This document shows positions 21,390 through 32,899 of a stretch of 64,000 nt of DNA, piece after piece (the first letter of the stretch is position 1; the number at the start of each line of letters is the position of its first letter). The notes beneath the pieces were generated by a model. It had not been told where the DNA came from. It searched no databases and worked only from the letters and a program-made list of their open reading frames with translations. The translations under genes were made by a program, and so were the position numbers. Origin of the DNA: Brachionus manjavacas (Eukaryota > Rotifera > Eurotatoria > Ploima > Brachionidae). The stretch covers positions 1,927,001 to 1,991,000 of the forward strand of contig JAHQIY010000011.1 of NCBI GenBank assembly GCA_019054805.1, read 5' to 3'.

Positions 21390-22536
21390 GCTAAATTTAA
21401 TTTACAATTATACAATGAATTTAAGAAAAAGTTAAAGTTCTGATTTTATTTAACTTATAAATTGTTTTATTTAAAATTGGAATTTGAAATTTACATAAGG
21501 AATAAATAAACTAAATCGGCTTCAGTTGATTTTCTAATGGAATTTTTATCAATATTTGATTTAAATATTTTAAAAGAAAAATCTTGATCTGGCCATGTAA
21601 ATTGAAATGAGGCGAGACATTTAACAAAATTGCAGAGCGATTTCTTATATTTTGGTTTAACTTTTTTATTGAGTATAAATGTTCTTAAATCCTTTTTCAA
21701 GTTGATCTTTTGGATTCCCGCGATTTAAAATTCTGTACATTTTTTAAACCATTTTTTAAACATTTTTTCCAGAAGCATTACAATTAGAATCACATAAAAA
21801 AGCGAGAGAATAATTTTTATATTTTACACAAAATCTTTTTACTGTAAATTGACATCTTTTATTTTTTTTGAACAAAATTAATAACCTGCTTTAAATCGAT
21901 ATTTTCTTACAACGCTACTTCTTACACTTTATCTGAATTTTTTCACAATTAAATATGCGAGTTCAACAGAAGAAATACAGTCATTTTTTTTCTGAGTTAT
22001 TCGTCCTTTCTAGAAAGAATGATAGTTAATTTACTAGTACAGTATTGCTATGACTTTCTGTTTTTAAAGGAATTTACGAAAAATTTCATAAAAATACTTA
22101 AAATTACCAAAGTAATAATTACTAAATTTACAAAATTTAACAGGAATCTTAATAAATTCCTATAAAAACAGAAATTCATTCTAGAACTGTAAAATAATTA
22201 ATAATTTAATAAAGATAATCTTTTAAAATTTATCTTTTTATTTGATAGTAAAGAGATTTGTATTTGAAAAAGGACAGACTCTAGGGTATTATAAAAAAAA
22301 TTTCCTAATGAAATTGAGGAAATAAAAACAAAGTATTTAAATGAAAAAAAACAGCTTTAATTTTAATTGTTTTTACTAAAGAGGATTTCTTGAAGCTTCT
22401 GCCAAATAATTCTTGTTTTAAAGAATCATGGAGAAAACTTGAAAATGATTAAAAAAAGGAAAAAAAACTTCTGTAAAAATTAAAAAAAAAAATTTAACAT
22501 TTTACTTTTTTTTACTAAAAATTACCATTTTCAAAC
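21390..22536. other. AT-rich intergenic DNA
   Basis: A 69-codon minus-strand frame (21491-21700) has no recognisable motif. Nothing else can be supported. Confidence 0.3.
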
Positions 22537-22566
22537 AAAATTCCACGTAATATTACGTGGAATTTT
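22537..22566. repeat. 30-bp perfect palindrome
   Basis: Both halves read aaaattccacgtaat toward the centre with no mismatch and no spacer. The flanks keep weak symmetry. It lies beside a zone (22660-22800) in which ttacgtaaatt-type words recur at least four times. It could be the centre of a decayed palindromic MITE. Confidence 0.6.
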
Positions 22567-22799
22567 GGAATAAAAATTTTTTTAAAAAGTCAAAAAATGT
22601 CAAAATTCTCAAAAAAGCAATTATTTTTTGGAATTTTCAAATTTTCAAAATTACATTTTACCAAAATTTACGTAAATTATAGTAAATTTATTAATAAGTT
22701 CGAAATTTACCAAATTTTACTTAAAATCTAGTAAATTTACGTAAATTTTAATTAAAATTAGGTAAATATACAATTTTTTACGTAAATTATCGGAAATTA

Positions 22800-24450
22800 C
22801 TAAATCCGGAACACCACTGTATGATAAAAAGAAAAGTAACTTAGCTTTACGAAAATTAGAAAAAGAGGCAATAGATTGCTATAAAAGAAATAAAAAATTC
22901 CGCTTCATTTAAGTTAATCATATTTTTACGAAATTAAAAATTTAAGACATAGACTCTATTTTTGTATTAAAATCAAAAAAAATCAAAATTACAATTATTA
23001 ACTCAATTTTCTCAATTATTATGAAATAATTTGAAATTATCAACTTTACTTCCTATACAAAAATTAAGCTCATTTTTAGAAAGCACGTTACAAATTAATT
23101 ATATTAAATTCCATTTTTAAAAATTTTAACCCAAAAAAAAATTACTTATTTTGATAGAATAAAAATTTTATTTGAAAAATAGTATTGAAACTGCCTTGGG
23201 GAAATTTATTTTCTAAATATTCTTATTAATAAATGCTTACCTAAATTTTATTTCAAACAACATTGTTATTACACTTCTGATTAAAGTGCTCATTAGGTAC
23301 GATATTATTATTATGACTATTAAATCCGAATTAAGCTTTTATAATTTTCAAACGAAAACACTTTAAAATTTTAATATTTTTATATGATTAAAATATTCGG
23401 GTCTAAATGTGTCAAGAGGTCATATAATCTTATAATTTTTATTAATTAAAATTTATTAGTATGGTTGAAATTTTTTTAAATTTGTTCTATTTTTGTTTTT
23501 TTTGAAAGTTTATTCAAAAGAAAAAATGTTAATTTAAAAGATAAAATGATCCCAGGTTCTTTGTATTCTAAAAAATCTTTTTTTTTATTCATCGAATGTA
23601 AACTCTTAATTCGAGATAAGGTGGATTTTGAATCAAAAAGACTCGTAGTAAATTTTTATCATATTTTTTAATTAATGACTGAAGTTAAAGATATAATTAA
23701 AAAAAACATTGTTTTTTAGTGCTGATAGCAATGTATTTTTCAATAGGAATTTTCTTAATTTGTCTCCAAAACATGGTTTCCAATAACGTAAGTAAAGTTA
23801 AAGCCAAAAATATGCTTTTTTTTGGAAAGAAACAAATTTTAAAAGTAAAATGAACAATGAAGAAAAATTTTAAAACTTTTGCTGCAATTGAACTGTTTGA
23901 AGAAATAATTTTACCTTTTAAGCTTTTATCAGCACTCTTAGATGCTTTTTAATTTTGTCTAGTCTATTCGCAAAGCAGTTAAATGATGCTGAATCTTTTT
24001 TTTTTGTTTTGGTAAGCAATTACACTTTAATTTAAATAAATTAAAATTCTTATCAAGTAATTTTTCGACTAGCTATAAAGTGTTGTATCAAATAGAGGCT
24101 TTTAAATTTTTTTGTTAATTTTAATGCCATAGTTTTCTTTTTTTTTAATTCGTTTTTGTAGCTTTTGAATAAAAAATTTTTGTTTTTAAAAAAAAATATT
24201 AGGTAACTTTTTTTGTTTTTCAATTCTTTTTTGATCACTTTCTTTTAATCGAAATTCTGTATTTTTCTCATTTTTTAAGTTCTAAAATCAATTAATTTTT
24301 TTCATAACTTTTTATTTGAATATTGAAATCCACAATGGATAGTTTTTTTGGTATAAAATTCAGTAGAGTTATACAAATCTGATTCTTAAATTGATGCATA
24401 TTAAATTCAAATATTTTTTTTTATTAATTTGATCTGTTAACTTATTTAAC
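22800..24450. other. AT-rich intergenic DNA, no gene seen
   Basis: Long A and T tracts. One 61-codon minus-strand frame (24053-24238) is nearly all Lys, Phe, Leu and Asn, as expected by chance in such DNA. Confidence 0.35.
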
Positions 24451-24479
24451 TGCGCTGGTGTTATTATTTAACTGAACAA

Positions 24480-26430
24480 AAAAATCGTCAAAGTAACTTG
24501 GAATCAAAGGCGGAAACTTGGTCGCTTATTACCTGGACTAAAAACGACACTCCAAGACTTGGCGTTTGGAATTATTTTTAATTAAAAAAACATAAGAAAA
24601 ATAAAAGAGGTTAATTTTTTTTAATAGTATTAAAAAGTTCTGTAAATATTTTATCAAATCATACATTCAATTTATCACCAATATTCAGCCTATGCGTTTT
24701 TTCTGCGATCTAGTTTGCATGCATTTAAATCTGCATGAAATTTTTCCAAATCTTTTACAATATCATCAAAAGATGGAATAAGGTTGGTTGCGGTTATAAA
24801 AAAAAAGAACCAATTTTAAACTAAAAAAAATTATTGAGTTTTAACATTTTTTTCTAAAATTCAATAGTTCAGACCTTTAGATTTTTTCAACATTTAAGTT
24901 GAGACAATTTTTAATTAAAAACTATAAATAAAATGTTTTCATTTTTAATCGTCAAAATTGAAAAAAAGAAATTTATTTAATTTTTTGTTTAATTTAATTG
25001 AAAATATACTATCAATGAATTAGTAAAAAAAAACAAAAAAATTAAACAAAGAATATATTAGTGTAATAAAAATTTTTAATTTAATTATGAAAATTTTGAT
25101 TTCGAAAATACTGTTCAAATTGTACAATATAATCTGAAAGGAATCATTTTTTATTAATTCAATTTTTGTTAAAAAAAAGAGGGTGCTTGTATTTTATTTA
25201 TAAATTTATTATGCTACAAATTCTCAAATTTTTAATATTTGCCTAATAGAATTTTTCGATTTGCAAATTAATTACGCTTGGTCCCTAAAAGGCTTTAGCG
25301 GTCTTTGTTAATATCCTTACCGAAAGCTTTTTTGTCAACCTTAGTCCAAAAAAATTATAAATTGAAATATAATTTAAAGCTTTTGTTAACAAACCATTCC
25401 ATATTCCACCATTTGTAGAGCTATAGGCAATCAGCTTTTTATCTTTTAAATGTTCTTTTGTGTCCTTTTAAAAGTAAGCATTTGCATTGTTTCCTCCTAA
25501 TAAAACAAATTAAAAAATTCCTCTCTCTTTTTAATTAACCTGATTTCCTAAACCAGAGCTCCGCCCCGGACCCCGTTTTTTTATGTAAAATATTTATACC
25601 GAAAATGACAAAAAGTCCAAGACGTTGTAAAATATTCATAGCAAAAGGACACAAAAGAACACTTTCAAGGTCTGGGAGATAAAGTATTCAAAAATTAAAA
25701 ATAAGTTCATTGTCAATCCATGCATTCGTATAAAGGTTTAAGCGATTAAGTCACTTCTAAATTCGAATATCTATTATTTAATTACCTTCTGGTCTTTTTT
25801 TTCATAGAATAATTATTTAATTATTTTCCAATTAAATTTATATTTATCAAACCTTCGGCTAGTTTGTACTTATTTGTAAATAACCTCGAATTTAAAATTA
25901 AAAAATTCTTTCAAAAATTAGTTTTAATTTTTAATTAGAAAAAATTAGAAAAAAAAGTAAAAAAATAATTTTATTTAACGCTGCTCTCCATTTCAAAAGC
26001 AATTTTTCCACAAGGAAATCTTCAAAATTAACTGAGGCTAGTATTTTTCTTGCTGATGGATTTCTTCTTTTTTGAATGTCTATTGAGGATCAACTGAGCT
26101 AGAAATTTGCACACTTGAGTACCATTTTGATGATGGTCAAGTCAAAAATACTGATCCAGCAGTTTCATCTATTCTTGAAAATCATGACACTTTTTCATGA
26201 ATAAAAATTCTCTGCCTTATGCTTTTTTTATCATCGTCATCTAAGTCAGTCGAAAAATCATCAACTTTTAAAGTTTCATCTTCATTTTTAGAGTGCCCTA
26301 AAAAATAAGAACCAACAAATTCATTTTCGGAGTCAAATCATTATCCTAAAGCATCTGGTATGGCATTTACAAAATTTCCAAACCACGTAATGCTGGGTTT
26401 CTGTTTGGAAAAGATTTTCAAAAATTTATA
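24480..26430 (-). pseudogene. Coding-like islands, unidentified, minus strand
   Basis: Several GC-richer patches read like protein on the minus strand. About 26420-26000: KPSITWFGNFVNAIPDAL, then GSYFLGHSKNEDETLK and STDLDDDDKKSIRQRI, crossed by several stops. About 25503-25280: after a good acceptor (tttgttttattag), GNNANAYF, a stop, KDTKEHLKDKKLIAYSST and NGGIWNGLLTKALN. About 24790-24714: LIPSFDDIVKDLEKFH. About 24570-24480: TPSLGVSFLVQVISD. A 19-base inverted repeat (TGTTCTTTTGTGTCCTTTT) links 25452-25470 and about 25648-25668. I do not recognise the family. Either a decayed host gene or a dead DNA transposon is possible; the islands may not belong together. Confidence 0.3.
25552..25575. 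repeat. GC-rich CAGAGCTCCG terminus-like sequence
   Basis: The run ccagagctccgccccggacc stands out in DNA that is otherwise over three quarters A and T. CAG-starting, GC-rich ends of this sort are typical of hAT-like elements. No partner end was found in the window. Confidence 0.3.
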
Positions 26431-26929
26431 TCAAATATGTAAGTAGTAATTATTTTCGTGTAAAATGGACTAAATTCAAGTTAGGTTTAAAAAAACCTTC
26501 AGGACTTTTATCTACATATATTTATTTTATGACAAATAATTAAATTATACGTATTTAAACATTAAATTTTGATTTCTAACTAAGATTTTTTATCTTTATC
26601 CATATTTTTCTAAAAAAAGAGCTTAAAATTCTCAGACCCTTTGGTGATAAAATGTAGAAAATAGTTTCATTGACATTCTCAAAAATTTGTATATAAATCA
26701 AGGAAATTTAAAAAAATTAGTATATAATCTTTTTTATAATTTCTATTTTTACCATTAACAATTTTTCTTCAAAAAAAAACAAAGTATTTATTCCTAAAAA
26801 ATATGCAAATTCTTTATTAAAAGTATAAAATCAAATTCATAATTTCGTACCGAATTCAAATTCAAAATTTAAGTAAAAAAAAGTTTCAAAGATTTAAAGA
26901 TTTTACGTTAGAAAGAAAATTGGTAAAGA

Positions 26930-27140
26930 ACTGTGAGCAAAGGTTTAATTTTTCAGCAACAGAGTGGTCAATGTTTGGAATCGACTTGATAGAGTTGTTG
27001 TTAATTCAGATACAGTTAAAATTTTTAAAAACAAAATTGATAAACTTGATTTAAACAAGCTATTATGATGAGGCTAAACCCTCGTTCCATGTGCTTAGCA
27101 CATTATAGCTTTCATTTTATTATTATATTATTATAAGATA
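26930..27140 (+). pseudogene. LINE 3' end with ORF2 C-terminus and hairpin
   Basis: The frame reads FFSNRVVNVWNRLD, then TVKIFKNKIDKLDLNKLL and a stop (27066), the standard end of CR1/jockey-like ORF2 proteins. The untranslated tail holds the hairpin GTGCTTAGCAC (27090-27100) and closes in repeats of ATT (about 27118-27135). It is a 5'-truncated copy of only about 200 bp. A related 3' tail lies inverted at 52590-52640. Confidence 0.72.
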
Positions 27141-28480
27141 TTAAAAAAAATTAAATAAAGATAAAATTTAAATTTTAATAAAGCTCAACTTTAATAGAAT
27201 AATTTAAATTTTTTATTATTATTTCAAGCTGTTATAATAGGACGTCTATGTGCGCCACTACTTGGAGACACAAGTTTCGCTCAGCATTTATACTACTAAA
27301 TAAACGAACTTCAGGTTTATATCGAGTTATTCTCATTGAAACCATGCTATTAAATTTTTTTCAATTTTAATTTACATTTTAAAATTTCAAAAATGTAGAG
27401 CTATTAGCATAATAATGTTATAGATTTTTTTTTTCCCAGAATGAATTTTAAATTTTTGTATTAATAAAGTCGAACGTTGGACTTTATTAAAAAGAAGATA
27501 GGCTAAATTCAAGTTTATAAATAAAATTCAATTAAAAAAATTGATAATTTATGGTTTCGATGAAAAATGAACTTAAGGTTCGCCTTATTTCTTTTTGACC
27601 ATTTCTCTAATTTTATTCTTTTAAAAAAAATTAATTTCCTGGGTAATGATAGTAAAATTAAACTCAAAATAAACCTGAAAAAAAATAAATTAATTTGTTT
27701 ATGAATAAAATTTTAATCAATACGCTATGTATAAAAATGTGTTTTCAATTAATACTTTTAATTAGTTTTTTATTATTTTGCATGATGTTTAGATTATCAA
27801 AAATCTCAGCAATAAAATTGATCTATTGTAAACCAAATGTTTTCATGTAATTTTTTGATTTTTTTACTTTTAGACAACACATTTTTTAATTATGAATTAA
27901 AAAAAAAAAGGCATAATGTTCAAAGACTTCCCTAAAAAAAATAATCGCATTTAAAATAAACTCTATTCCTAAAATGACAAGCGCAAAAATTTACTTGCAT
28001 TTAGCTTTTTTTTAGGCATTAATTTTTGACAGGTAAATACACAACAAAAATTGGGTTCTTATCTATTTCATCATTAGCTCTGATAGGAATTTTTCTAATT
28101 CAACTTGGCTTTGAAAAATAGAAAAACAATTTTAGATGTAATGTATGCTACTTTTGTCAAGTTAAAGAATCACAAGAGCCTTAATCAAGGCAATTACAAA
28201 AGTGTTTTTTATTCACTATGTCGAATAAATATTTCAGCTTATTCTATTCAAGTATTAAGCAAAATTCAGGTTCTGAGCCAAACTTGGGCTAAAGACAGTA
28301 AGCTAAATCGAAAATTAAACACACAAAAATAAAAAAGAACAAAATAAAAATTATTTAGCTTTATACCAGTTTATTTTTTTAAGCTGCATTTTAAATTACC
28401 TTTAAAGTAGTGTTAAGTTTGTTTTTAAATTTTTCATTTAAATAAGTGAAAAAATATATTGGATTTAGATATTTCTAATA
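27140..28480. other. AT-rich DNA upstream of the peptide gene
   Basis: No gene seen. A 75-codon frame (28105-28332, +) starts only at TTG and has no motif; I do not call it. A TATATT word at about 28454 could serve the gene at 28481. Confidence 0.3.
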
Positions 28481-28768
28481 ATGCATTTGAATTTGGTCAA
28501 TTTTGTAATTTTGGCGCTGGTGATGCAACTGGCTTTTTGCAGATCGCTGCCCAGCCAAGACAACCAAGAGCTTAAGCCGGTCGAAAACATTCAAGAAGTG
28601 AACGCTGGAAATGACCGCGAGTTCGAAGGTCCCAACGATCTGGAGATTTACAACAGACTGATCAAACGCGAGGCAAACATTCCCTATTTAGTCAATTTTA
28701 GCGAGTTTAAGAGCAAACAGAACCTTAACAATCACGAGGAATCCGAAGAGCAAGCCCAAGATGAGTGA
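28481..28768 (+). CDS. Small secreted protein, possible peptide precursor
   Basis: Ninety-five codons with a clear signal peptide: MHLNLVNFVILALVMQLAFC, cleavage likely after Cys20 or Ser22. The mature part is acidic and hydrophilic. A single dibasic site, IKREANIPYL (Lys62-Arg63), separates an acidic spacer (PVENIQEVNAG, FEGPNDLEIY) from IPYLVNFSEFKSKQ and an acidic tail (EESEEQAQDE). This layout is that of a neuropeptide or hormone precursor, but no known peptide family or C-terminal amidation Gly is present, so the role is an inference. Coding GC is clearly above the flanks. AATAAA-type signals follow at about 28820. Confidence 0.68.
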   Translation: MHLNLVNFVILALVMQLAFCRSLPSQDNQELKPVENIQEVNAGNDREFEGPNDLEIYNRLIKREANIPYLVNFSEFKSKQNLNNHEESEEQAQDE

Positions 28769-29397
28769 TTCTTTGATTTGTACAGTTTTTTGATACTTCA
28801 TTTTTATTTAAATGTTTTTTTAATAAAAAATTAAAAAATTTTTTTTTGAGTGTTTAGAAAATTTGTAACGATCAGCATAAAAGGTCTAATCGGAGCACAA
28901 CAATTGCAATACTCAATAGTGATTTGATTTTTACCTAGATGAAAGCGACTAAAAACATTTATTCATTATTATTCAAATGAAACAAAAATATTTTTTTCAA
29001 AAAATAAGTATTTGTCTTAAATTAAAATATTTTTACTTATTAAAGCTTTTCTCAGATTTTATTTTAAACAAATAGACCAGTTTGCATGTTTTTAAAGGAT
29101 TTTCGAGAATTTTTTCTGAAGCTTTACTTTAAAATAATATAAATTTAGAAAATGTAAACACCTTTAAAAATAGTCAATGACTCATTTGATAATTAATCAG
29201 TTCTAGTTGCCAAATATTTTGATTTCAAAATAAATTTAACTTTATAATACCCAGCGATTTAAATTTGAATTTTTCATTAAAAAACAATGAATACATTTTT
29301 TAATTGTTTGCTCTGTCGCAAAATAAGAATTAATTTTTTTTATTACAAATAAATTATCTTTTCTCAAATTTTCCATGTGTTTTTTTTCTATATGAAT

Positions 29398-29913
29398 CAT
29401 ATTTTTATAAAAGTCCCAAATTAAAGTCCAAGTCAAAGACTTTTATTTATTTTTTTTTAAAGTCCAACACTCGCTTGGCTTCCATAATGACAACCTGGAA
29501 CCCCTAAAATATCATTTCCTGGAACGGAAGAAATTTCATTTGTCCCTTCACATCCATTGAACGCAAAAAATCTCACGATCATGTTAAGCAATAAAAATGA
29601 CTGGAATGCTTTGACGGTAGTTGAGGATTAGGCGAAAATTTTCGTGATCTTCCATTCCTGAATAATTACTCTTCATGGAAAAATAGGAAATTTTTTTGAA
29701 AAATTTTTAAAATCGGAGAAAAAATTGACTTTGGAACCTCGGGACGTAGAGTCATCAAGATTAATAAAATTTATTATTTTAAAATACTTTAAGATTTTAC
29801 TAGTCATTGTACTCATCGTGAAAAAAATTAAAAGTCTTTGACTCGGATTTTTGAAGAAAAAAAAAGTCCGGACTTGGACTTGACTTCAGACTTGTGACTT
29901 TTAAACAACTCTG
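29398..29913. mobile_element. Non-autonomous hAT-type element, AAGTC family, copy 2
   Basis: Perfect 8-base duplication atatgaat (29390-29397 and 29914-29921). The right end, read inward, is CAGAGTTGTTTAAAAGTCAC; the left is diverged (CATATTTTTATAAAAGTCC). The unique core (about 29460-29860, for example tccaacactcgcttggcttc) recurs at 57655-58050. No coding capacity. Confidence 0.78.
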
Positions 29914-30139
29914 ATATGAATCAGCATTGAATAAGTACATAAAAATATAGCTCTAATAATTTTAATTATCAAGATTAGGTTACAGAAATTAATTAAAAGT
30001 TATTTAAGAAAAAAATTTTTGATTTAATTTTTATTTATAATAGTTTAAAATCAAAATTAAAAAAAAATTCATACGATTTCTAATTAGATCAATAGAATTC
30101 AGCTATTATCCATTACGTAGGAGAAACTTAATTCAAATA

Positions 30140-30490
30140 TACACAACTTAAAATGGTTTTAAAAAGAATTGTTAACAATTCGTATCAATTTCGCTTGTAA
30201 TGTAAAAAAACTAAGAAGATCACATGACAATAGACTGGTCAGAAAAATAAATCGCAGAGGCTCATTAAGATTTAATTTCTTAACAAATCGCTGTGTAAAA
30301 TTTTGGAACAGTTTACCAGTCAATGCTATTAATGCGCAAACAATTATTAGCTTCAGAGCGGTCATTAACAATGAAGTCTTTAAAATGGTGAATAGCAAAA
30401 TCTGCCTAAACGCTTTTGAGCATTAATATAGATAGAAATATTTTTACTACAGATATCACTACTACAACTACTGCTACTTAATTTTTCTTC
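30140..30490 (+). pseudogene. LINE ORF2 C-terminal fragment and 3' tail
   Basis: The frame to 30426 reads SYQFRLxCN-like debris, then NRRGSLRFNFLTNRCVKFWN and SLPVNAINAQTIISFRA, matching the 'R...fFtNRvVnxWNsLP..vV.a.tv.sFk' end of jockey/CR1-like ORF2 proteins. The tail ends in repeats of ACT/ACA (about 30455-30478), as in LINE-C. A short 5'-truncated copy. Confidence 0.68.
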
Positions 30491-30969
30491 GGACGATGGG
30501 TCCAAGTGAACATTGACTGAAAATATTTGATTAACTTCAAAAGATTTTAGTCAACTAAAAAATAAAACTATGGATTCATTTATGGAATTTTTGATTAGAA
30601 TTTTGTTTTATAACCAAAATTTGACGAAAGTAGGTATTATTAGAATTAAAAATTATTTTTATTATTTTTTATTCTTTTTTATTTTCTAAAAGTGATTAAA
30701 AAAATTTTAAATTAAAAATTTTCAAATTTAATGCCAGTTTAAAAAAATAAAAAACAAAATTATTGTAGTAAATTTCCATTTTATTAAAAAAATTGAGACA
30801 ATCTAAACGTTTTAATTTTAAAGATTAAAAGAAAACAAAACTATGAACTAAAAAGAAATAAAATATTGTTTATATTTTTTTCCATCCATATCATTTTTTT
30901 TAATTTTTTGAAATTTGAAGTATAGACAATGAGAATAATAAAAAGTTTACAATCGTTTCTGTATTTTTT

Positions 30970-31178
30970 GTACTTTTTCAGAATATTATTTTATTTGGTC
31001 TTGTTCCTTTTTGTACTTAATGGTATTAAAAAAAAAGGGTTTTAATTAATCAATATTTTAGAAATCAATTTTAAATTTAACTGATATTTTTCTAACCTCG
31101 AGCATTCCCGAATTACCATTAATTACAAAAAAGTAGAAAAAGGAAAAGGGCAAATAAAATAATATTCTGAAAAGGTTA
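30970..31178. mobile_element. Palindromic MITE-like repeat
   Basis: The left arm contains ttttcagaatattattttat (about 30978) and the right arm its exact complement (ending about 31173); the perfect match covers 23 bases and then continues imperfectly (cctttttgtactt against aagtagaaaaagg, and taatggtatt against aattaccatta). The loop is about 80 bp. No coding capacity. Confidence 0.6.
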
Positions 31179-31179
31179 A

Positions 31180-32240
31180 AATTTTGATAAAAGAAATGGG
31201 AATTTTTTTCAATTCATTATCATCAACCTTCATTGACCCTAATTGCAAATAAAGTTCATAAATTATTCTAAATTTTTTTTTAAAAATAATTCAAGTGTAA
31301 AAAATAAATTAATAAAATATAAAAAAGCTTTGTGACATTAAATGACAACAATTCAAAACTTAAAAAATTTAAATGATTTTTTTCGTGAATTTTTTGAAAA
31401 GGATTTTATTTTAAACAATCTTGACAAAATCAAATAAAAATTTTAATGACTTTTTTGTTTACTTAAAATTTAAGAAGTTCACTTTAATAGAGAAAGTTTT
31501 ATTCAAATTGATGCCTATAACTTGCAGTATATATTTAATCTTATTTTGTTTACTGAGCAAATGTTACCTGAAAAATGGCAATAATTAAATTAAAAAAAAT
31601 TACTTTTTTTTCAAAATTAAAATAATTTATTGTTTATTTTTTGCTTTTAAAATTAAAAAAAAATATTAAATGCACAAGATTGTTGGATTTTTGTTTTCTT
31701 TAGGACCTAAATACGAGTTGTTTTTTTTTACTTTCAGCTTCAAAAAACATTTTTTAGCCACAATTAGTAAAAAATTTAAGTACTTGAGCAGATTTTCATC
31801 ACAGTCTAATTAAGAGTAGATTTAAATCGCATCTTCTAAAGACATGAATGCTAATGTTATTATATGTTAGTTTTAAATTTAATAAATATTGTAATTATAT
31901 AATTATGATTTTCGGTTTAAGTTGTTTTAAACTTTAAAAAATCTGGATCAATATTTCTAAAAAAATAATTTAAACCGTCTGAATTTTAGGATATAATTTT
32001 AGGCAGTAATAATTGTTGAAATATTATCAGAGAAAAATTTAATTTTTTGGAATAAGTCTGAAAATGCTGTCTAATGTTTCAAACATTTTTATTTATTTAA
32101 ATGAATATTGGGACTTAAAAAAATTTCATTTTACATTAAATTTCTTAAAAAAATATACATAAAAATTGTTTGGAAAATTTGTTAGATAATATCTAATAAA
32201 ATTGAAAAACAAGAAAGCATTCTTTGTCTTAGTCTATTTA
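31180..32240. other. AT-rich intergenic DNA, no gene seen
   Basis: Long A/T tracts only. This stretch is downstream of the globin gene's stop. Confidence 0.35.
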
Positions 32241-32248
32241 AAAATTAG

Positions 32249-32895
32249 TTATTTTTTTCTACAATTGTTTATTGTATTTAGCTCGTCGATTTCAGCTAAA
32301 TAAATTCCTTCTGAAAGCTTGCTGGCCAGAGTCATAAAAAACTTCTTCCAACTTGCTTTGGTGGCCAAATCAAAAATTTTATCATTATTTATCTCCTTAT
32401 CCAAACAATAAATAAGAGCTTCCTCAAAATGCTTAAAACAAAAATTTAAGTTTAATTCTAAAAATTTTTTTTTGTTTTTTTTACCTCAAAATCAGACGGC
32501 CTCACACCGTAGTCATAGTGGTTCTTACCCAGGTGCATTATATCTTTAAAATCGTTAACGCTATCGTAGTTATACGAGTTTATTACTTTGTCCATTACTT
32601 CTATTATTTTAGTAGCGTGGTAAACCAATTGAGGATTTTTGCGAATTTCATCCTCGTTGTTCAAGTCTTTGGCAAATATCCACTTGTGCTTTACCTCAAG
32701 GTGTTTTGTGAAAATCCTAGTCATTATATTGAGTCCGAACTCTCTCTGATCCGATATCAATTTCCATGATGACTTGACTCTTTGAATCTGATCGACGGTC
32801 AATTCGGCATTCTCGGTATTTTTGTATCTGTTCAAATAGGTTGGATTTAAGGCATTTTTGGTAGCCACTACAAAGTCACTATGAGTGCAGCCCAT
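32249..32895 (-). CDS. Globin, two exons, N-terminal MGC
   Basis: Haem protein, 197 residues. Exon 1 is 32485-32895, the intron 32432-32484 (53 bp, gtaa...ttaag) and exon 2 32249-32431, joined in phase 0. The start MGCTHSDF offers a Gly2 myristoylation and Cys3 palmitoylation signal, seen in some membrane-bound invertebrate globins. Landmarks: Trp44 in helix A, CD1 Phe74 (KHKWIFAK), distal E7 His93 (LVYHATKI), proximal F8 His126 (LGKNHYDYGVRP). The intron falls between SDFE and HFEEALIY in helix G, the ancestral G7.0 site; the equally ancient B12.2 intron is absent. A C-terminal tail of about 15 residues follows helix H. All key residues are present, so oxygen binding is likely; neuroglobin-like or cytoglobin-like roles cannot be told apart here. 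Confidence 0.9.
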
Positions 32896-32899
32896 TTTC

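Noticed and set aside
28105-28332. 75-codon plus frame upstream of the secreted peptide
   Set aside because: Starts only at TTG, no signal peptide or domain, and the next gene has its own good start.
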